From: Zobellia laminariae
GTDB lineage: Bacteria > Bacteroidota > Bacteroidia > Flavobacteriales > Flavobacteriaceae
Reading direction: 5' to 3'
Assembly: GCF_009725995.1 (NCBI RefSeq)
Contig: NZ_RCNS01000003.1
Coordinates: forward strand, 682,001-746,000
Length of the DNA: 64,000 bases
Part shown: positions 1-9,197 of the stretch, one piece after another
Numbering within the stretch: position 1 is the stretch's first letter
How the letters are laid out: the number at the start of each line of letters is the position of its first letter
Notes under the pieces: generated by a model
Databases searched by the model: none
Told to the model about the DNA's origin: nothing
The model's input: only the letters and a program-made list of their open reading frames with translations
Program-made: the position numbers and the translations under genes

Positions 1-39
1 TTGTGTTTCTTTAGGTATAACTTTCGTAAGCCATACACT

Positions 40-82
40 CAAATTTAGTATTAGATTATAAGAAAACACATGACTTTGGTCA
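40..82 (-). promoter_or_regulatory. TGAY-N4-RTCA operator and -7 box for a leftward gene outside the window
   Basis: The palindrome tgactttggtca (71-82) is followed on the minus strand, after exactly 23 bp, by TAAATTTG (47-40), a perfect Bacteroidetes -7 box. It should drive a gene reading off the left edge. The operator overlaps one arm of the terminator hairpin of the upstream gene. Confidence 0.7.
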
Positions 83-111
83 TATGCGAATACGTAACGC
101 ATATGACCAAA
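75..111 (-). terminator. Hairpin terminator after the WG-repeat gene
   Basis: Two 14-bp arms (75-88 and 98-111) form a perfect inverted repeat around a 9-nt loop just downstream of the leftward gene ending at 137. On the minus strand a T-rich stretch follows. The distal arm overlaps the operator at 71-82. Confidence 0.6.
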
Positions 112-136
112 ACATGCTAGTTGATCAATCTACTTC

Positions 137-796
137 TTAGTCTTGAAGTTTAGGCTTAACAATTTTCCAGGTATTAGATTTGTCTTTAACCGCTAACAAA
201 TCTTTTGAAATCATTTTAGCTTGCAATTCAGGTAATTTAAATAGCTTCTTAGACATTACAATGTTCTGTCTTTCTTGTATGGGCCATAACATTTCACCTT
301 TCTCGTTCACCACTACCTCAGTAAATTCGTAGTCGTAAATTTTTAATTGAAATGGATTCTTTCCGCGTAATTCTTTGCTTTCGTAAATACCTACGGCATG
401 ACCATTACTAAACTGGCTTACATTTAAAAATACTGGTTCTACTACCACATTACCTTTTTTATCCATAAATCCATAACGGGCAATACCATCTTCTTTAACT
501 GTTTTTATGGTACAAAGGCCATCCTTAAACTTAGGCGAACCAATACCTTCTATACCAAAATTCTCAGTATTGGGAGTTTTGTTCCAAACCACATCTCCTC
601 TAAATCCAATAACCAACTGACCGTCTTCATCAATAAAACCCCATTGGCTTCCTTTTTTAACTGCTGCTAAACCTTCACTAAAAGGCTCAATCTGATCAAG
701 TTCGCCAACTATAGCTTTATTGATGTCCTCTACTGACTGCGAAATACCCAAAATAGGTATTGACAGTAAAAACGAAATAATAAATAAGCGTTTCAT
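137..796 (-). CDS. WG-repeat (KWG) secreted protein
   Basis: A 219-residue protein with an N-terminal signal peptide (hydrophobic residues 4-17, ending ISQS). At least two WG-repeat units are visible: QWGFIDEDGQLVI near residue 50 and RYGFMDKKGNVVV near residue 107. WG repeats form beta-rich modules found in exported and surface proteins of Bacteroidetes; no enzymatic role is evident. The gene is monocistronic, with its own operator/-7 box upstream and a hairpin downstream, so it belongs to the TGAY-N4-RTCA stress regulon. The start follows the promoter by a short leader. Confidence 0.75.
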   Translation of the reverse strand: MKRLFIISFLLSIPILGISQSVEDINKAIVGELDQIEPFSEGLAAVKKGSQWGFIDEDGQLVIGFRGDVVWNKTPNTENFGIEGIGSPKFKDGLCTIKTVKEDGIARYGFMDKKGNVVVEPVFLNVSQFSNGHAVGIYESKELRGKNPFQLKIYDYEFTEVVVNEKGEMLWPIQERQNIVMSKKLFKLPELQAKMISKDLLAVKDKSNTWKIVKPKLQD

Positions 797-819
797 CTCT
801 AAATGTTTTTGTGTTCACT

Positions 820-862
820 CAAAGGTATAGGGGTCTTTTTCAATTTTAAATGACCTACGTCA
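820..862 (-). promoter_or_regulatory. TGAY-N4-RTCA operator and -7 box of the WG-repeat gene
   Basis: Palindrome tgacctacgtca (851-862), 23-bp spacer, then TACCTTTG on the minus strand (827-820). The perfect box lies about 25 bp before the gene start at 796. Confidence 0.8.
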
Positions 863-998
863 GTTGCCTATTATTTTTAAACGCATCAAAACAAATCTTT
901 CAAAATACTTCTCCGTTACTTCAGTCTCAATTTATAGGTATGGGAACAGCCTCATCCCCCTACCTTCCTCCAAAACCTATAATTTCCTAGGGGGCTAC

Positions 999-1041
999 TG
1001 ATTTAAATCATATTTAAACTTGAGGATTTAAAATAGCTTTG
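999..1041 (+). promoter_or_regulatory. TGAY-N4-RTCA operator and -7 box of the AhpD-like/ftsH operon
   Basis: Palindrome tgatttaaatca (999-1010), 23-bp spacer, then TAGCTTTG (1034-1041). The first gene starts at 1107. Apart from this site and the divergent one at 820-862, I see nothing else in the 310-bp gap between the genes. Confidence 0.8.
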
Positions 1042-1106
1042 AACTGGTTTTGGTTACACTAGAAAAAATCATTTCTAAAACCGTATAAATTCTAAAATAC
1101 TTCGTC

Positions 1107-1454
1107 ATGATAAAAGATTATGGAAAACACTACAACGACCTCACAAGATTAATAAAGGAATTAGGGACTAATATACCCGACACTATAAGTGGCTTCAATA
1201 GTTTACACAAGGCCAGTACTGCAGAAGGTGTACTTTCTACCCAAACCAAGGAACTTATTGCTCTGGGTATTGCCATTACAGTTCGCTGCGACGGTTGTAT
1301 TGCCTTTCATGTGCACGATGCCATTGAAGCAGGCGCTAGTTCCGAAGAAATTATAGAAACCATAGGCGTGGCTGTTATGATGGGTGGAGGTCCCGCTCTC
1401 ATGTACGGTTGTGAAGCTTTGGAAGCATTGAACCAATTTGTGGTACTCCAATAA
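1107..1454 (+). CDS. Carboxymuconolactone decarboxylase / AhpD-like protein
   Basis: A 115-residue all-alpha protein of the carboxymuconolactone decarboxylase family. The AhpD-type redox motif CDGCxxxH is present near residues 61-68 (RCDGCIAFHVHDA), followed by the family signature EAGASSEEI. Proteins of this type act as peroxidase or thiol-redox partners and usually form trimers or hexamers. It is the first gene of an operon with ftsH, one base separating its stop from the likely ftsH start, and it carries a regulon operator upstream. A role in peroxide or redox stress is inferred from the motif and the setting. Confidence 0.85.
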   Translation: MIKDYGKHYNDLTRLIKELGTNIPDTISGFNSLHKASTAEGVLSTQTKELIALGIAITVRCDGCIAFHVHDAIEAGASSEEIIETIGVAVMMGGGPALMYGCEALEALNQFVVLQ

Positions 1455-1455
1455 T

Positions 1456-3438
1456 ATGAAACGACAACCAAACAAAAAAGACACCGGTACGCCGGAGGAT
1501 AAAAACTCAAAATCGCCTTTTGGTGGATTCAATTCTAATTGGATTCTCATTTTGGTTTTTGGGTCTTTTGCCTTGTTCACTTTTATCTCCAGCCCTGTTT
1601 CTGCTACACAAGAAATAAGTTGGACGTTTCTTCAAGATTCGCTTTTAGCGAAACGTGAGGTTTCAAAAATAATAGTGGTCAATAAAGAATTTGCAGAATT
1701 CTATATTAAAAAAGATACCGCTGCAAACAAAGCTTCAAAAGATAGTGGCGAGAGTTTGTTTGGTAATATTCAAGGGCCTAAATACAGAATGACTATTGGC
1801 TCTGTTGAGAATTTTGAAAATAAGTTAGAACAAGCGCAAAGTTCTTTTTCGTCTCCAAACAAAATTGATGTTCAGTATCAAAACCGTACAAGTTGGGGTT
1901 CTACCCTGTCTTGGATTTTGCCACTAGTGGTACTTATGGCTTTCTGGTTTTTTATGCTGAAGCGAATGGGAAATGGAGGCGGTATGGGAAGTTCTATGAT
2001 GAACATAGGAAAGTCTACTGCTAAACTGGCCAAAAAGGACACTAAAAGCTCCGTAACTTTTAACGATGTAGCAGGTTTAAAAGAAGCGAAAATTGAAGTC
2101 ATGGAAGTCGTAGACTTTCTAAAGAACCCAGAAATGTATACGGAGTTGGGAGCAAAAATTCCAAAAGGCGTTTTGCTCGTAGGGCCTCCTGGCACAGGGA
2201 AAACTCTGATAGCAAAAGCCGTAGCCGGAGAAGCCCAAGTTCCTTTCTTTTCAATGTCCGGTTCTGAATTTGTTGAAATGTTCGTTGGTGTTGGTGCATC
2301 TAGGGTGCGTGATTTATTTAAACGTGCAAAAGAAAAAACTCCAAGTATTATTTTTATTGATGAAATTGATGCCGTAGGTCGTTCCCGTGGTAAAGGCGGT
2401 GGTTTTCAGTCTAATGATGAGCGTGAAAATACATTAAACCAATTACTTACCGAACTAGATGGTTTTGGTCCCAATACTGGCGTAATTGTATTGGCCGCAA
2501 CCAACCGCCCAGATGTGCTAGATAAAGCATTATTAAGGCCCGGAAGGTTTGACCGGCATATATATCTTGAACTACCTACCAAAGATGAGCGTGAAGAAAT
2601 ATTCAAAGTGCACCTTAGACCACTTAAACTTGCGGGAGATGTAAAACCACATGATTTGGCTAAATTAAGTCCGGGATTTTCAGGAGCGGACATTGCCAAT
2701 ATCTGTAATGAAGCTGCCCTTATTGCCGCTCGTAAAAAAGAGAAAAAGGTACATTCTCATGATTTTATGGATGCAAGGGACCGTGTTGTTGGAGGAATGG
2801 AACGAAAAAGTAAAATTATAGCACCAAAAGAAAAAGAAACCGTTGCACATCATGAAGCAGGTCATGCCGTGGTAAGTTGGTATTTGAAAAATGTAGATGC
2901 CTTGGTTAAAGTCTCTATTATCCCACGGGGTAAATCTTTGGGTGCTGCATGGTATCTACCAGAAGAAAGACAAATTGTTACCAAAGCCCAATTTATAGAT
3001 CAGATGTGCGCTTCATTGGGGGGAAGGGCTGCAGAAGATATTGTTTTTAACGAGATTTCTTCAGGAGCTTTAGATGATCTTGAAAAAGCAACAAAACAAG
3101 CCTATGCCATGGTATCTTACTACGGACTTGATGAAAAAATAGGCCCAATGAGTTTTTACGATTCCTCAGGACAAAATGACCGTCTTGTAGGGAAACCTTA
3201 TAGTGAATCTATGGCCAAGCTTATAGATCAGGAAGCTCAATCTCTAATTCTCAATGCCTACAAGAAAACTAAAGCCGTATTAGTTGAGCACAGAGCGGAG
3301 CTAGAGAAACTTGCCCAACATTTGCTGGAGCATGAAGTAGCCGAGAAAGAGGATTTGGAGGCTATTCTTGGAAAAAGAATAGAATTTATTCCTAAAAATG
3401 CAAATGTAAATGACGATAACCAATTATCTGTCATTTAA
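1456..3438 (+). CDS. ftsH: ATP-dependent zinc metalloprotease FtsH
   Basis: Membrane-anchored AAA+ protease for quality control of membrane and regulatory proteins. The order is: an N-terminal transmembrane helix (about 25-42), a periplasmic domain, a second helix (about 150-170), a glycine-rich linker, and an AAA+ domain with Walker A GPPGTGKT, Walker B IIFIDEID and the second region of homology LLRPGRFDR. The M41 peptidase follows with the zinc motif HEAGH at residues 466-470. I chose ATG 1456 because the upstream in-frame start at 1438 lies inside the preceding gene. It is co-transcribed with the AhpD-like gene, so this FtsH copy seems placed under stress control; a housekeeping copy may exist elsewhere. 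Confidence 0.97.
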   Translation: MKRQPNKKDTGTPEDKNSKSPFGGFNSNWILILVFGSFALFTFISSPVSATQEISWTFLQDSLLAKREVSKIIVVNKEFAEFYIKKDTAANKASKDSGESLFGNIQGPKYRMTIGSVENFENKLEQAQSSFSSPNKIDVQYQNRTSWGSTLSWILPLVVLMAFWFFMLKRMGNGGGMGSSMMNIGKSTAKLAKKDTKSSVTFNDVAGLKEAKIEVMEVVDFLKNPEMYTELGAKIPKGVLLVGPPGTGKTLIAKAVAGEAQVPFFSMSGSEFVEMFVGVGASRVRDLFKRAKEKTPSIIFIDEIDAVGRSRGKGGGFQSNDERENTLNQLLTELDGFGPNTGVIVLAATNRPDVLDKALLRPGRFDRHIYLELPTKDEREEIFKVHLRPLKLAGDVKPHDLAKLSPGFSGADIANICNEAALIAARKKEKKVHSHDFMDARDRVVGGMERKSKIIAPKEKETVAHHEAGHAVVSWYLKNVDALVKVSIIPRGKSLGAAWYLPEERQIVTKAQFIDQMCASLGGRAAEDIVFNEISSGALDDLEKATKQAYAMVSYYGLDEKIGPMSFYDSSGQNDRLVGKPYSESMAKLIDQEAQSLILNAYKKTKAVLVEHRAELEKLAQHLLEHEVAEKEDLEAILGKRIEFIPKNANVNDDNQLSVI

Positions 3439-3501
3439 AATATAAGACTATGTTTTATCAATCTATTTGATAAAATTTAATGATACGCTAGGTCATTTTT
3501 T

Positions 3502-3541
3502 AGAGGGTACATTATTCCTATAATGTACCCTCTATTCTTTT
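3502..3541 (+). terminator. Rho-independent terminator after ftsH
   Basis: Perfect 14-bp arms (3502-3515 and 3520-3533) with a 4-nt loop, followed by a T-rich tail (attctttt). Confidence 0.85.
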
Positions 3542-3613
3542 AAAATGATTTCCTAAACTAGACTATTGATATTTCTATTTACTGTATTTAAAGTTAACTA
3601 AACTAGCAAAGTA

Positions 3614-3656
3614 TGACTTGCGTCATATCTAATGTGCTAGGAAAATTACACCTTTG
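3614..3656 (+). promoter_or_regulatory. TGAY-N4-RTCA operator and -7 box of the 3711-7092 operon
   Basis: Palindrome tgacttgcgtca (3614-3625), 23-bp spacer, then CACCTTTG (3649-3656), a one-base variant of TAnnTTTG. The gene start is at 3711. Confidence 0.75.
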
Positions 3657-3710
3657 ATTATAGATTAAATTTTAAGTAAAACTCTTAGTTAATAATTTTA
3701 TAGACAGGTT

Positions 3711-4097
3711 ATGAAAACAGCAGTTATTTACAATTCCGATTTACACTTTGAACACAAACAATGGGAGTCTGAACTTGCTTTTTGGAAGGACGAATTAAAA
3801 TCTTTCAATAACAGATTAGGTGAACTTGTAACACGTTGGACGGATAAGGATGTTCTTGCGCAACTAGAACATTATCAGAATGAATTTATTCTACATGGTA
3901 ATGTAATTGAAGATTTACAAGAAGCGATGGAAAAGCATGAAATGAACATTTCCGAGCATAGTAATAAACTAGGTGACACTATGGATGTTCCTATGTTTAG
4001 TACACATAAAGAGATTCGTGAAAAAATGGAAACCCAGAGACAGATTTACGCTGATCTTAAAAAAGAATTTTTCCGGTTTCTGTCAAAATATATGTAA
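3711..4097 (+). CDS. Conserved helical protein, paralogue of the gene at 13999
   Basis: A 128-residue soluble, charged, predominantly helical protein with no signal peptide or membrane segment. I do not recognise a named family. It resembles the product of 13999-14406: both have LHFExxxW near the N-terminus, then an alternating charged helical pattern with a LxDxxDExEHExxLS-like middle and a KxxFxxFxKxM-like C-terminus. It is the first gene of an operon with the AarF-like kinase and the DUF4010 protein and has its own regulon operator. A small helical-bundle stress protein is plausible, but no function can be assigned. Confidence 0.7.
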   Translation: MKTAVIYNSDLHFEHKQWESELAFWKDELKSFNNRLGELVTRWTDKDVLAQLEHYQNEFILHGNVIEDLQEAMEKHEMNISEHSNKLGDTMDVPMFSTHKEIREKMETQRQIYADLKKEFFRFLSKYM

Positions 4098-4111
4098 TAA
4101 CACCATAAAAT

Positions 4112-5794
4112 ATGGCTGCATTTAAAATTCCGAAACAAAAAGAAATAAAAAGGTATGCCACCTTATTCAACGTCCTCGCCAAGTATGGTTTTGAGGACGT
4201 TTTGGTAAATAGCGGTATCTCAAAGGCGATTCCAAAAAGTTATTTGAACGGACATCCCGATACCGAAAAAAACCTTTCTTTTTCAACATACGAACGTATT
4301 CGTATGGTGCTCGAAGAACTAGGACCAAGCTACGTAAAGCTAGGCCAGATTTTCAGCAATCGGGAAGATATGCTTCCACCAGAACTTATAAAAGAATTAG
4401 AGAAACTACAAGACCATGCTCCCAATTTAAAAAACTTTGATGTACATAAAACTATTGAAGACGAGTTAGAAATCACCTTGGCCGATTATTTCTTGTCCGT
4501 CAACCCAGAACCCTTAGCGGCAGCATCTTTAGCCCAAGTACACCGGGCCATATTATTGAGCGGCGAAGAAGTGGTTCTTAAAATTCAGCGCCCAAATATA
4601 GAAGAAGTTATTGAGAGCGATTTGTTAATCATGAAACAAGTTGCCAAAGCATTGGAGAAATACAGTACCCAAGCACAAGCTTTACAACCCGTGCGAATTA
4701 TAGCCTCTTTTGAACAAAGTATTCGCGAAGAACTTCAGTTTTTGCGAGAGATGGATAATACCGAAAGATTCGCTCGCAATTTTGAGGGCAATGAAATGAT
4801 TCATGTTCCGGTTATCTATCGTTCGCTGTCTACCAATCGTATGATCTGCATGGAGTTTATTGACGGGATAAAAGTATCCGAAGTTAATATGCTAAAAGCT
4901 GCAAACATAGATCCAGCAGCAGTAGCTAAAGTTGGAGTTGACCTGTATATAGAACAAATTCTTGAGCATGGTTTTTTTCATGCCGATCCACACCCAGGAA
5001 ACATTTTTGTACTTCCGGCTACGGGACAAATTTGCTTTTTAGATTTTGGCATGATGGGTACGGTAATGCCAAACGATAAAGAAGCCCTTGGTGACCTTCT
5101 ACTCTATTTCTTGAGAAAAGATGTCAAAAAAATTATTATTCTACTTGAGAAAATTGCGGTAAAAACAGATATTCCCGATTACAAAAAATTAGAACAAGAT
5201 TTATACGAACTGGTTTCTGGAGTTAGTGACATTTCGCTTCAAAATGTAAAAATAGGAACTATTCTCACCCAGTTTAAAACTGTGTTGTACGAGAATAGAA
5301 TTGTCCTACCGCACTATCTATATATGCTGATAAGGGGACTTATTATAATAGAAGGCGTAGGTAGAAAATTAGACCCAGATTTTAATATTACGGATAATTT
5401 AGAGCCTTACACTTCTAAAATTATTCGCAGAAGATTCAGCCTAAAAAGGCTATTCAAAAAGAACCTAAGTCGCTTTCAAGATATTAATGACCTTATTGAC
5501 ACCCTGCCCGATGACGTTAATGCCATACTTAAAAAAATAAAAGATGGTAAACTGGTAGTCATCCACGAACATAAGGGGTTAAATGAATTTCAAACGGCAA
5601 TGAGTAAATCTGTGAACCGTTTGGTCTTTGCTGTAATCATAGCAGCCCTTTCCATTGGGTCTTCTATCTTGGTTATGGCAAAAATGCCCCCTCTCATCAA
5701 TGGTATTCCGTTATTGGGAGCTATTGGTTTTGTGCTATCGGCCGTATTGGGTTTTTACATTGTAATATCAATTTTTAAAAACAATCAATTTTAA
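4112..5794 (+). CDS. AarF/ABC1/UbiB-family atypical kinase
   Basis: A 560-residue ABC1/UbiB-type protein-kinase-like ATPase. Visible signatures are the N-terminal GPSYVKLGQIFSNREDMLP (KxGQ motif), AAASLAQVHRA (A-rich loop replacing the glycine-rich loop), VVLKIQRP (lysine of the nucleotide pocket), the catalytic-loop-like GFFHADPHPGNIF and the metal-binding LDFGMMG. Two C-terminal transmembrane helices (about 510-555) anchor it in the membrane. Relatives support quinone biosynthesis or lipid homeostasis. It sits 14 bp after the helical-protein gene, in the stress operon. Confidence 0.9.
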   Translation: MAAFKIPKQKEIKRYATLFNVLAKYGFEDVLVNSGISKAIPKSYLNGHPDTEKNLSFSTYERIRMVLEELGPSYVKLGQIFSNREDMLPPELIKELEKLQDHAPNLKNFDVHKTIEDELEITLADYFLSVNPEPLAAASLAQVHRAILLSGEEVVLKIQRPNIEEVIESDLLIMKQVAKALEKYSTQAQALQPVRIIASFEQSIREELQFLREMDNTERFARNFEGNEMIHVPVIYRSLSTNRMICMEFIDGIKVSEVNMLKAANIDPAAVAKVGVDLYIEQILEHGFFHADPHPGNIFVLPATGQICFLDFGMMGTVMPNDKEALGDLLLYFLRKDVKKIIILLEKIAVKTDIPDYKKLEQDLYELVSGVSDISLQNVKIGTILTQFKTVLYENRIVLPHYLYMLIRGLIIIEGVGRKLDPDFNITDNLEPYTSKIIRRRFSLKRLFKKNLSRFQDINDLIDTLPDDVNAILKKIKDGKLVVIHEHKGLNEFQTAMSKSVNRLVFAVIIAALSIGSSILVMAKMPPLINGIPLLGAIGFVLSAVLGFYIVISIFKNNQF

Positions 5795-5820
5795 GCAGTG
5801 ACCACCAATCTAAAGACTAG

Positions 5821-7092
5821 ATGATAAAGTTTGAAGGTATGAATGAATTTATGGACAGCTATCTTCTAGGTGTCCTCATAAGTATGGGAATAGGTCTGAT
5901 CATTGGCTTGGAAAGGGAATATGACAAGTTAAAAGATCAGGGGTTTGCAGGTATCCGTACTTTTCCTATTGTTGCCATACTTGGCTTTACCTTAGAAAAC
6001 CTTACCGATAAATTCTCGGTTTGGATATTAATTGTCAGTTTAGGCGCTTTCATATTGTTTTTAGCATTTAACCATATTTATCAGAAACAGGAAGAATATG
6101 GCAAGGGGCTCACCACCAACCTAGCTTTGATTGCTACGTTTGTTTTGGGTATCATGGTATCCGCAGAGTATTACAGAGATGCCGTTGCTACAGCGGTTAT
6201 TATAGTAACCTTACTTTCATTGAAAACAAGGTTTCGAACGGTAATCAGCAACATTACTTCAGAAGAACTTTTTGCTTTTATTAAGTTCTCTATTATATCA
6301 CTTTTGATTCTGCCTTTCCTTCCCAACAAAGTCTACGGTCCTACTGCTTTACTGAATCCGTTTGAAATTGGATCTATAGTTGTAATCGTATCTTTTTTGA
6401 ATTTCATAGGCTACTTCTTGGTCAAATATGTAGGCTCAAAAAGAGGCATATTATTAACGGCTATTCTGGGCGGTCTCATATCTAGCACAGCGGTTACATG
6501 GAGCTATGCCTCCCGAAGCGAAGAATCTCCCGAGCTTTCAAAAAAGTATGCCGCAGGTATCGTTATTGCATCGGCAATTATGTTTCCCAGACTTGCGCTT
6601 TTGGCCTACATCTTTAATAGTGCTATACTAAGATATTTGGCACTGCCTTTTTGCCTTTTGACCATAATATGTATTGTAGTATCGTTAGTCCTCATCCAAA
6701 GAGATACTAAAAAACCAGATACCAATATTAAGCTAGGAAACCCACTTAACATATTAAATGCCATTGGTTTTGGAGCAATCTATGTGGTAATCCTATTTGC
6801 CGTTTTCTACAGCAATAAGTTTTTTGGGGAAAGTGGTTTGTATTATTCCGCCTTAATTTCTGGATTAGCAGATACGGATGCTATTACCATAAGCATGGCC
6901 AAATTTTCAATGGATTCTGAAAAACTAGAATTAGCTTCTTTGGTTATCATTGCTGCCATTTCTAGTAACATGCTCGTTAAGTTAGGCATTAGTATATTTA
7001 AGGGTTCAAAAACTACGGGAAAGCTCGTAGGCTATACTTTTGGTTCCATCATACTTATAGGCGTTATCTATATCCTTGTGAACAACGTTTAA
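5821..7092 (+). CDS. MgtC/SapB and DUF4010 domain membrane protein
   Basis: A 423-residue polytopic membrane protein. The N-terminal third is an MgtC/SapB-like domain (GIGLIIGLEREY and GFAGIRTFPIVAILG), followed by a DUF4010-type region with a run of hydrophobic helices and the motif GLADTDAITISMA near residue 345. MgtC domains are linked to magnesium or acid stress and to modulation of membrane ATPases; the transported substrate, if any, is unknown. It is the last gene of the 3711-7092 operon, 26 bp after the AarF-like gene. Confidence 0.85.
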   Translation: MIKFEGMNEFMDSYLLGVLISMGIGLIIGLEREYDKLKDQGFAGIRTFPIVAILGFTLENLTDKFSVWILIVSLGAFILFLAFNHIYQKQEEYGKGLTTNLALIATFVLGIMVSAEYYRDAVATAVIIVTLLSLKTRFRTVISNITSEELFAFIKFSIISLLILPFLPNKVYGPTALLNPFEIGSIVVIVSFLNFIGYFLVKYVGSKRGILLTAILGGLISSTAVTWSYASRSEESPELSKKYAAGIVIASAIMFPRLALLAYIFNSAILRYLALPFCLLTIICIVVSLVLIQRDTKKPDTNIKLGNPLNILNAIGFGAIYVVILFAVFYSNKFFGESGLYYSALISGLADTDAITISMAKFSMDSEKLELASLVIIAAISSNMLVKLGISIFKGSKTTGKLVGYTFGSIILIGVIYILVNNV

Positions 7093-7217
7093 TTCTAGCC
7101 AAAAAAGCATCTACTTAAATAAATTTTCTAATCTGTCTTCAGCAAGATGGGATAGCCTTATTTTCTTCAAACTATCACCTGGAAAAACAACTGAAATTTC
7201 ATGTTTTTACGTGTGCA

Positions 7218-7260
7218 TGACCTAGGTCAGTTTATCATCTCGCGCCTTCCCATAACTTTG
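7218..7260 (+). promoter_or_regulatory. TGAY-N4-RTCA operator and -7 box of the oleate hydratase genes
   Basis: Perfectly palindromic tgacctaggtca (7218-7229), 23-bp spacer, TAACTTTG (7253-7260). A leader of about 190 nt precedes the start at 7453; I see no clear structure in it. Confidence 0.8.
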
Positions 7261-7452
7261 AATACGGATTTTTCAAGTAGGCTTTTGCTAGAATGCAATT
7301 GTAAACTTCAAACCCCTATTATAACTAAAAAACCGCACAAAATAATGTAGCTCTTAGATAGACCCGAAGACTTTAATCAGGCGATGATGATGCTGAAAAA
7401 ACTTACTGGCCAACTACGAATTACGATAAATAATAATTTAAAATAATTTATT

Positions 7453-9054
7453 ATGGATATTCAAAACAGTGACAGAAAAGCGTACTTCATTGGTGGTGGA
7501 ATAGGATCACTTGCCGGAGCAGCATTTTTAATTCGTGATGGTGGAGTATCAGGCAGTAATATTACCATTTATGAAAGTTTGCCCGTCCTTGGTGGTAGCT
7601 TAGATGCTGGAGGAAATCCTGAGCAAGGATATACGCTGCGGGGTTCTCGTATGTTAACCTTAAACATTTATGAATGTACTTGGGCTTTGTTTAATACAAT
7701 TCCATCACTTACCGACCCCAATACCTCTGTATACGAAGAAACTGTTGCGTTTAACGAACGCGTAAAATCTAACGCAAAAGCACGTCTTATTGATAAAAAC
7801 AGAGCCATTGTTGATTCTTCTAAACTTGGTCTTACCATGGCCAACCGTACGGAGCTTCTTAGACTAAGCAAAGCAAGTGAAGAAAAATTAGGTAATAGTT
7901 CAATTTACGATTGGTTTACCCCTTCGTTTTTCGAAAGCAATTTCTGGTTTATGTGGCGAACAAGTTTTGCTTTCTCTCCTTGGCATAGTGCTGTTGAATT
8001 TAAACGTTACCTACACAGATTTATGCAGGAGTTTCCCAATGTTGAAACCATGACGGGAGTTAGACGTACAGTTTATAACCAGTATGACTCTATGATTCTT
8101 CCTTTGGAAGTCTGGCTTAAATCTCACGGTGTCACTTTTATGAGAGGCAGTACGGTTACTGATTTGGATACAGAATATGGTCTTGATCCAAAAACGGGAA
8201 GCGAAAAAGTAATTGTAAAAAACCTTGTTTACGAAAATGCCGGAAATAGCAAAACAATTGAAATTAAAGATGGTGATTTGGTATTCTATCAAAACGGTTC
8301 AATGACAGACGCTTCTAGTTATGGTTCCATGACAAGTGCTCCTAAATTCTATACAAAAGCAGATAGCCAAGGATGGACCTTATGGGAAAAACTAGCAAAA
8401 AAATATCCGGAATTCGGTAATCCTGCAGTATTCAATTCTAATATCGCAGAATCCTTTTGGGAATCTTTTACGGTAACATTAAAAGACACTGTCTTCTTTG
8501 ATCAGATGGAGAAATTCTCTGGTAATAAAGCAGGAACAGGTAGTCAGGTAACCCTAAAAGACTCTAATTGGTTTATGAGCTTTTCATTAAACCAACAACC
8601 CCATTATAAAGATCAACCATCAGATGTGCAGGTATTCTTTACGTATGGGCTACACCCTGACCGTGTTGGAAATTTTGTAGGCAAACCTATGACAGAGTGT
8701 TCTGGAGAAGAAATTCTTAGAGAACTCGCTGGACATCTAAAATTCGATTATGATGTTGTATTTGCGAATGCTATTTGTATTCCTTGTAGAATGCCATATA
8801 TCACAAGTATGTTCATGCCACGATTAAAAACGGACAGACCCCTTCCGGTTCCTAGAAACTCAAAAAACTTGGCATTTATAAGTCAGTTTGTAGAAATCCC
8901 GGACGATGTGGTTTTCACAGTTGAATACTCTATTAGAGCTGCTCAAATGGCAGTTTATGAACTACTGGATATTGACCTTGAAATTCCACCAATAACCAAA
9001 TTTGATAAAACGGTAAAAGTGGAAGTAGAAACGGTAATGAAAGCATTTCATTAA
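7453..9054 (+). CDS. Oleate hydratase-family flavoprotein, diverged short form
   Basis: A 533-residue myosin-cross-reactive-antigen/oleate hydratase-family protein. The FAD-binding motif GGGIGSLAGAAFLIRDGG is at residues 14-31, followed by GGSLDAGG. Family motifs throughout match the next gene, for example [33 protein letters not shown] and [10 protein letters not shown]. The conserved RGGRE segment, which carries the catalytic glutamate in characterised hydratases, reads RGSRM here, so hydration of oleate may be lost or altered. It is about 120 residues shorter than its tandem neighbour, lacking both the N-terminal extension and the C-terminal tail. It has a regulon operator upstream. Confidence 0.9.
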   Translation: MDIQNSDRKAYFIGGGIGSLAGAAFLIRDGGVSGSNITIYESLPVLGGSLDAGGNPEQGYTLRGSRMLTLNIYECTWALFNTIPSLTDPNTSVYEETVAFNERVKSNAKARLIDKNRAIVDSSKLGLTMANRTELLRLSKASEEKLGNSSIYDWFTPSFFESNFWFMWRTSFAFSPWHSAVEFKRYLHRFMQEFPNVETMTGVRRTVYNQYDSMILPLEVWLKSHGVTFMRGSTVTDLDTEYGLDPKTGSEKVIVKNLVYENAGNSKTIEIKDGDLVFYQNGSMTDASSYGSMTSAPKFYTKADSQGWTLWEKLAKKYPEFGNPAVFNSNIAESFWESFTVTLKDTVFFDQMEKFSGNKAGTGSQVTLKDSNWFMSFSLNQQPHYKDQPSDVQVFFTYGLHPDRVGNFVGKPMTECSGEEILRELAGHLKFDYDVVFANAICIPCRMPYITSMFMPRLKTDRPLPVPRNSKNLAFISQFVEIPDDVVFTVEYSIRAAQMAVYELLDIDLEIPPITKFDKTVKVEVETVMKAFH

Positions 9055-9197
9055 ATATACTCACGGTCAACCTTAAGGAATTAATAAAAAAGAACATTTA
9101 TTAAACAGGCAAATTAAGACTCTGCTCCGAAGCTTCGTAGGGGTCAGGATAGAAAAACAATGAAAGCAAACTTTTTATACCTAGCCTTAATTGCATA

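Noticed and set aside
9126..9140. Short hairpin ccgaagcttcg between the oleate hydratase genes as a terminator
   Set aside because: The stem is too short and no T tract follows; read-through to the second gene is more likely.
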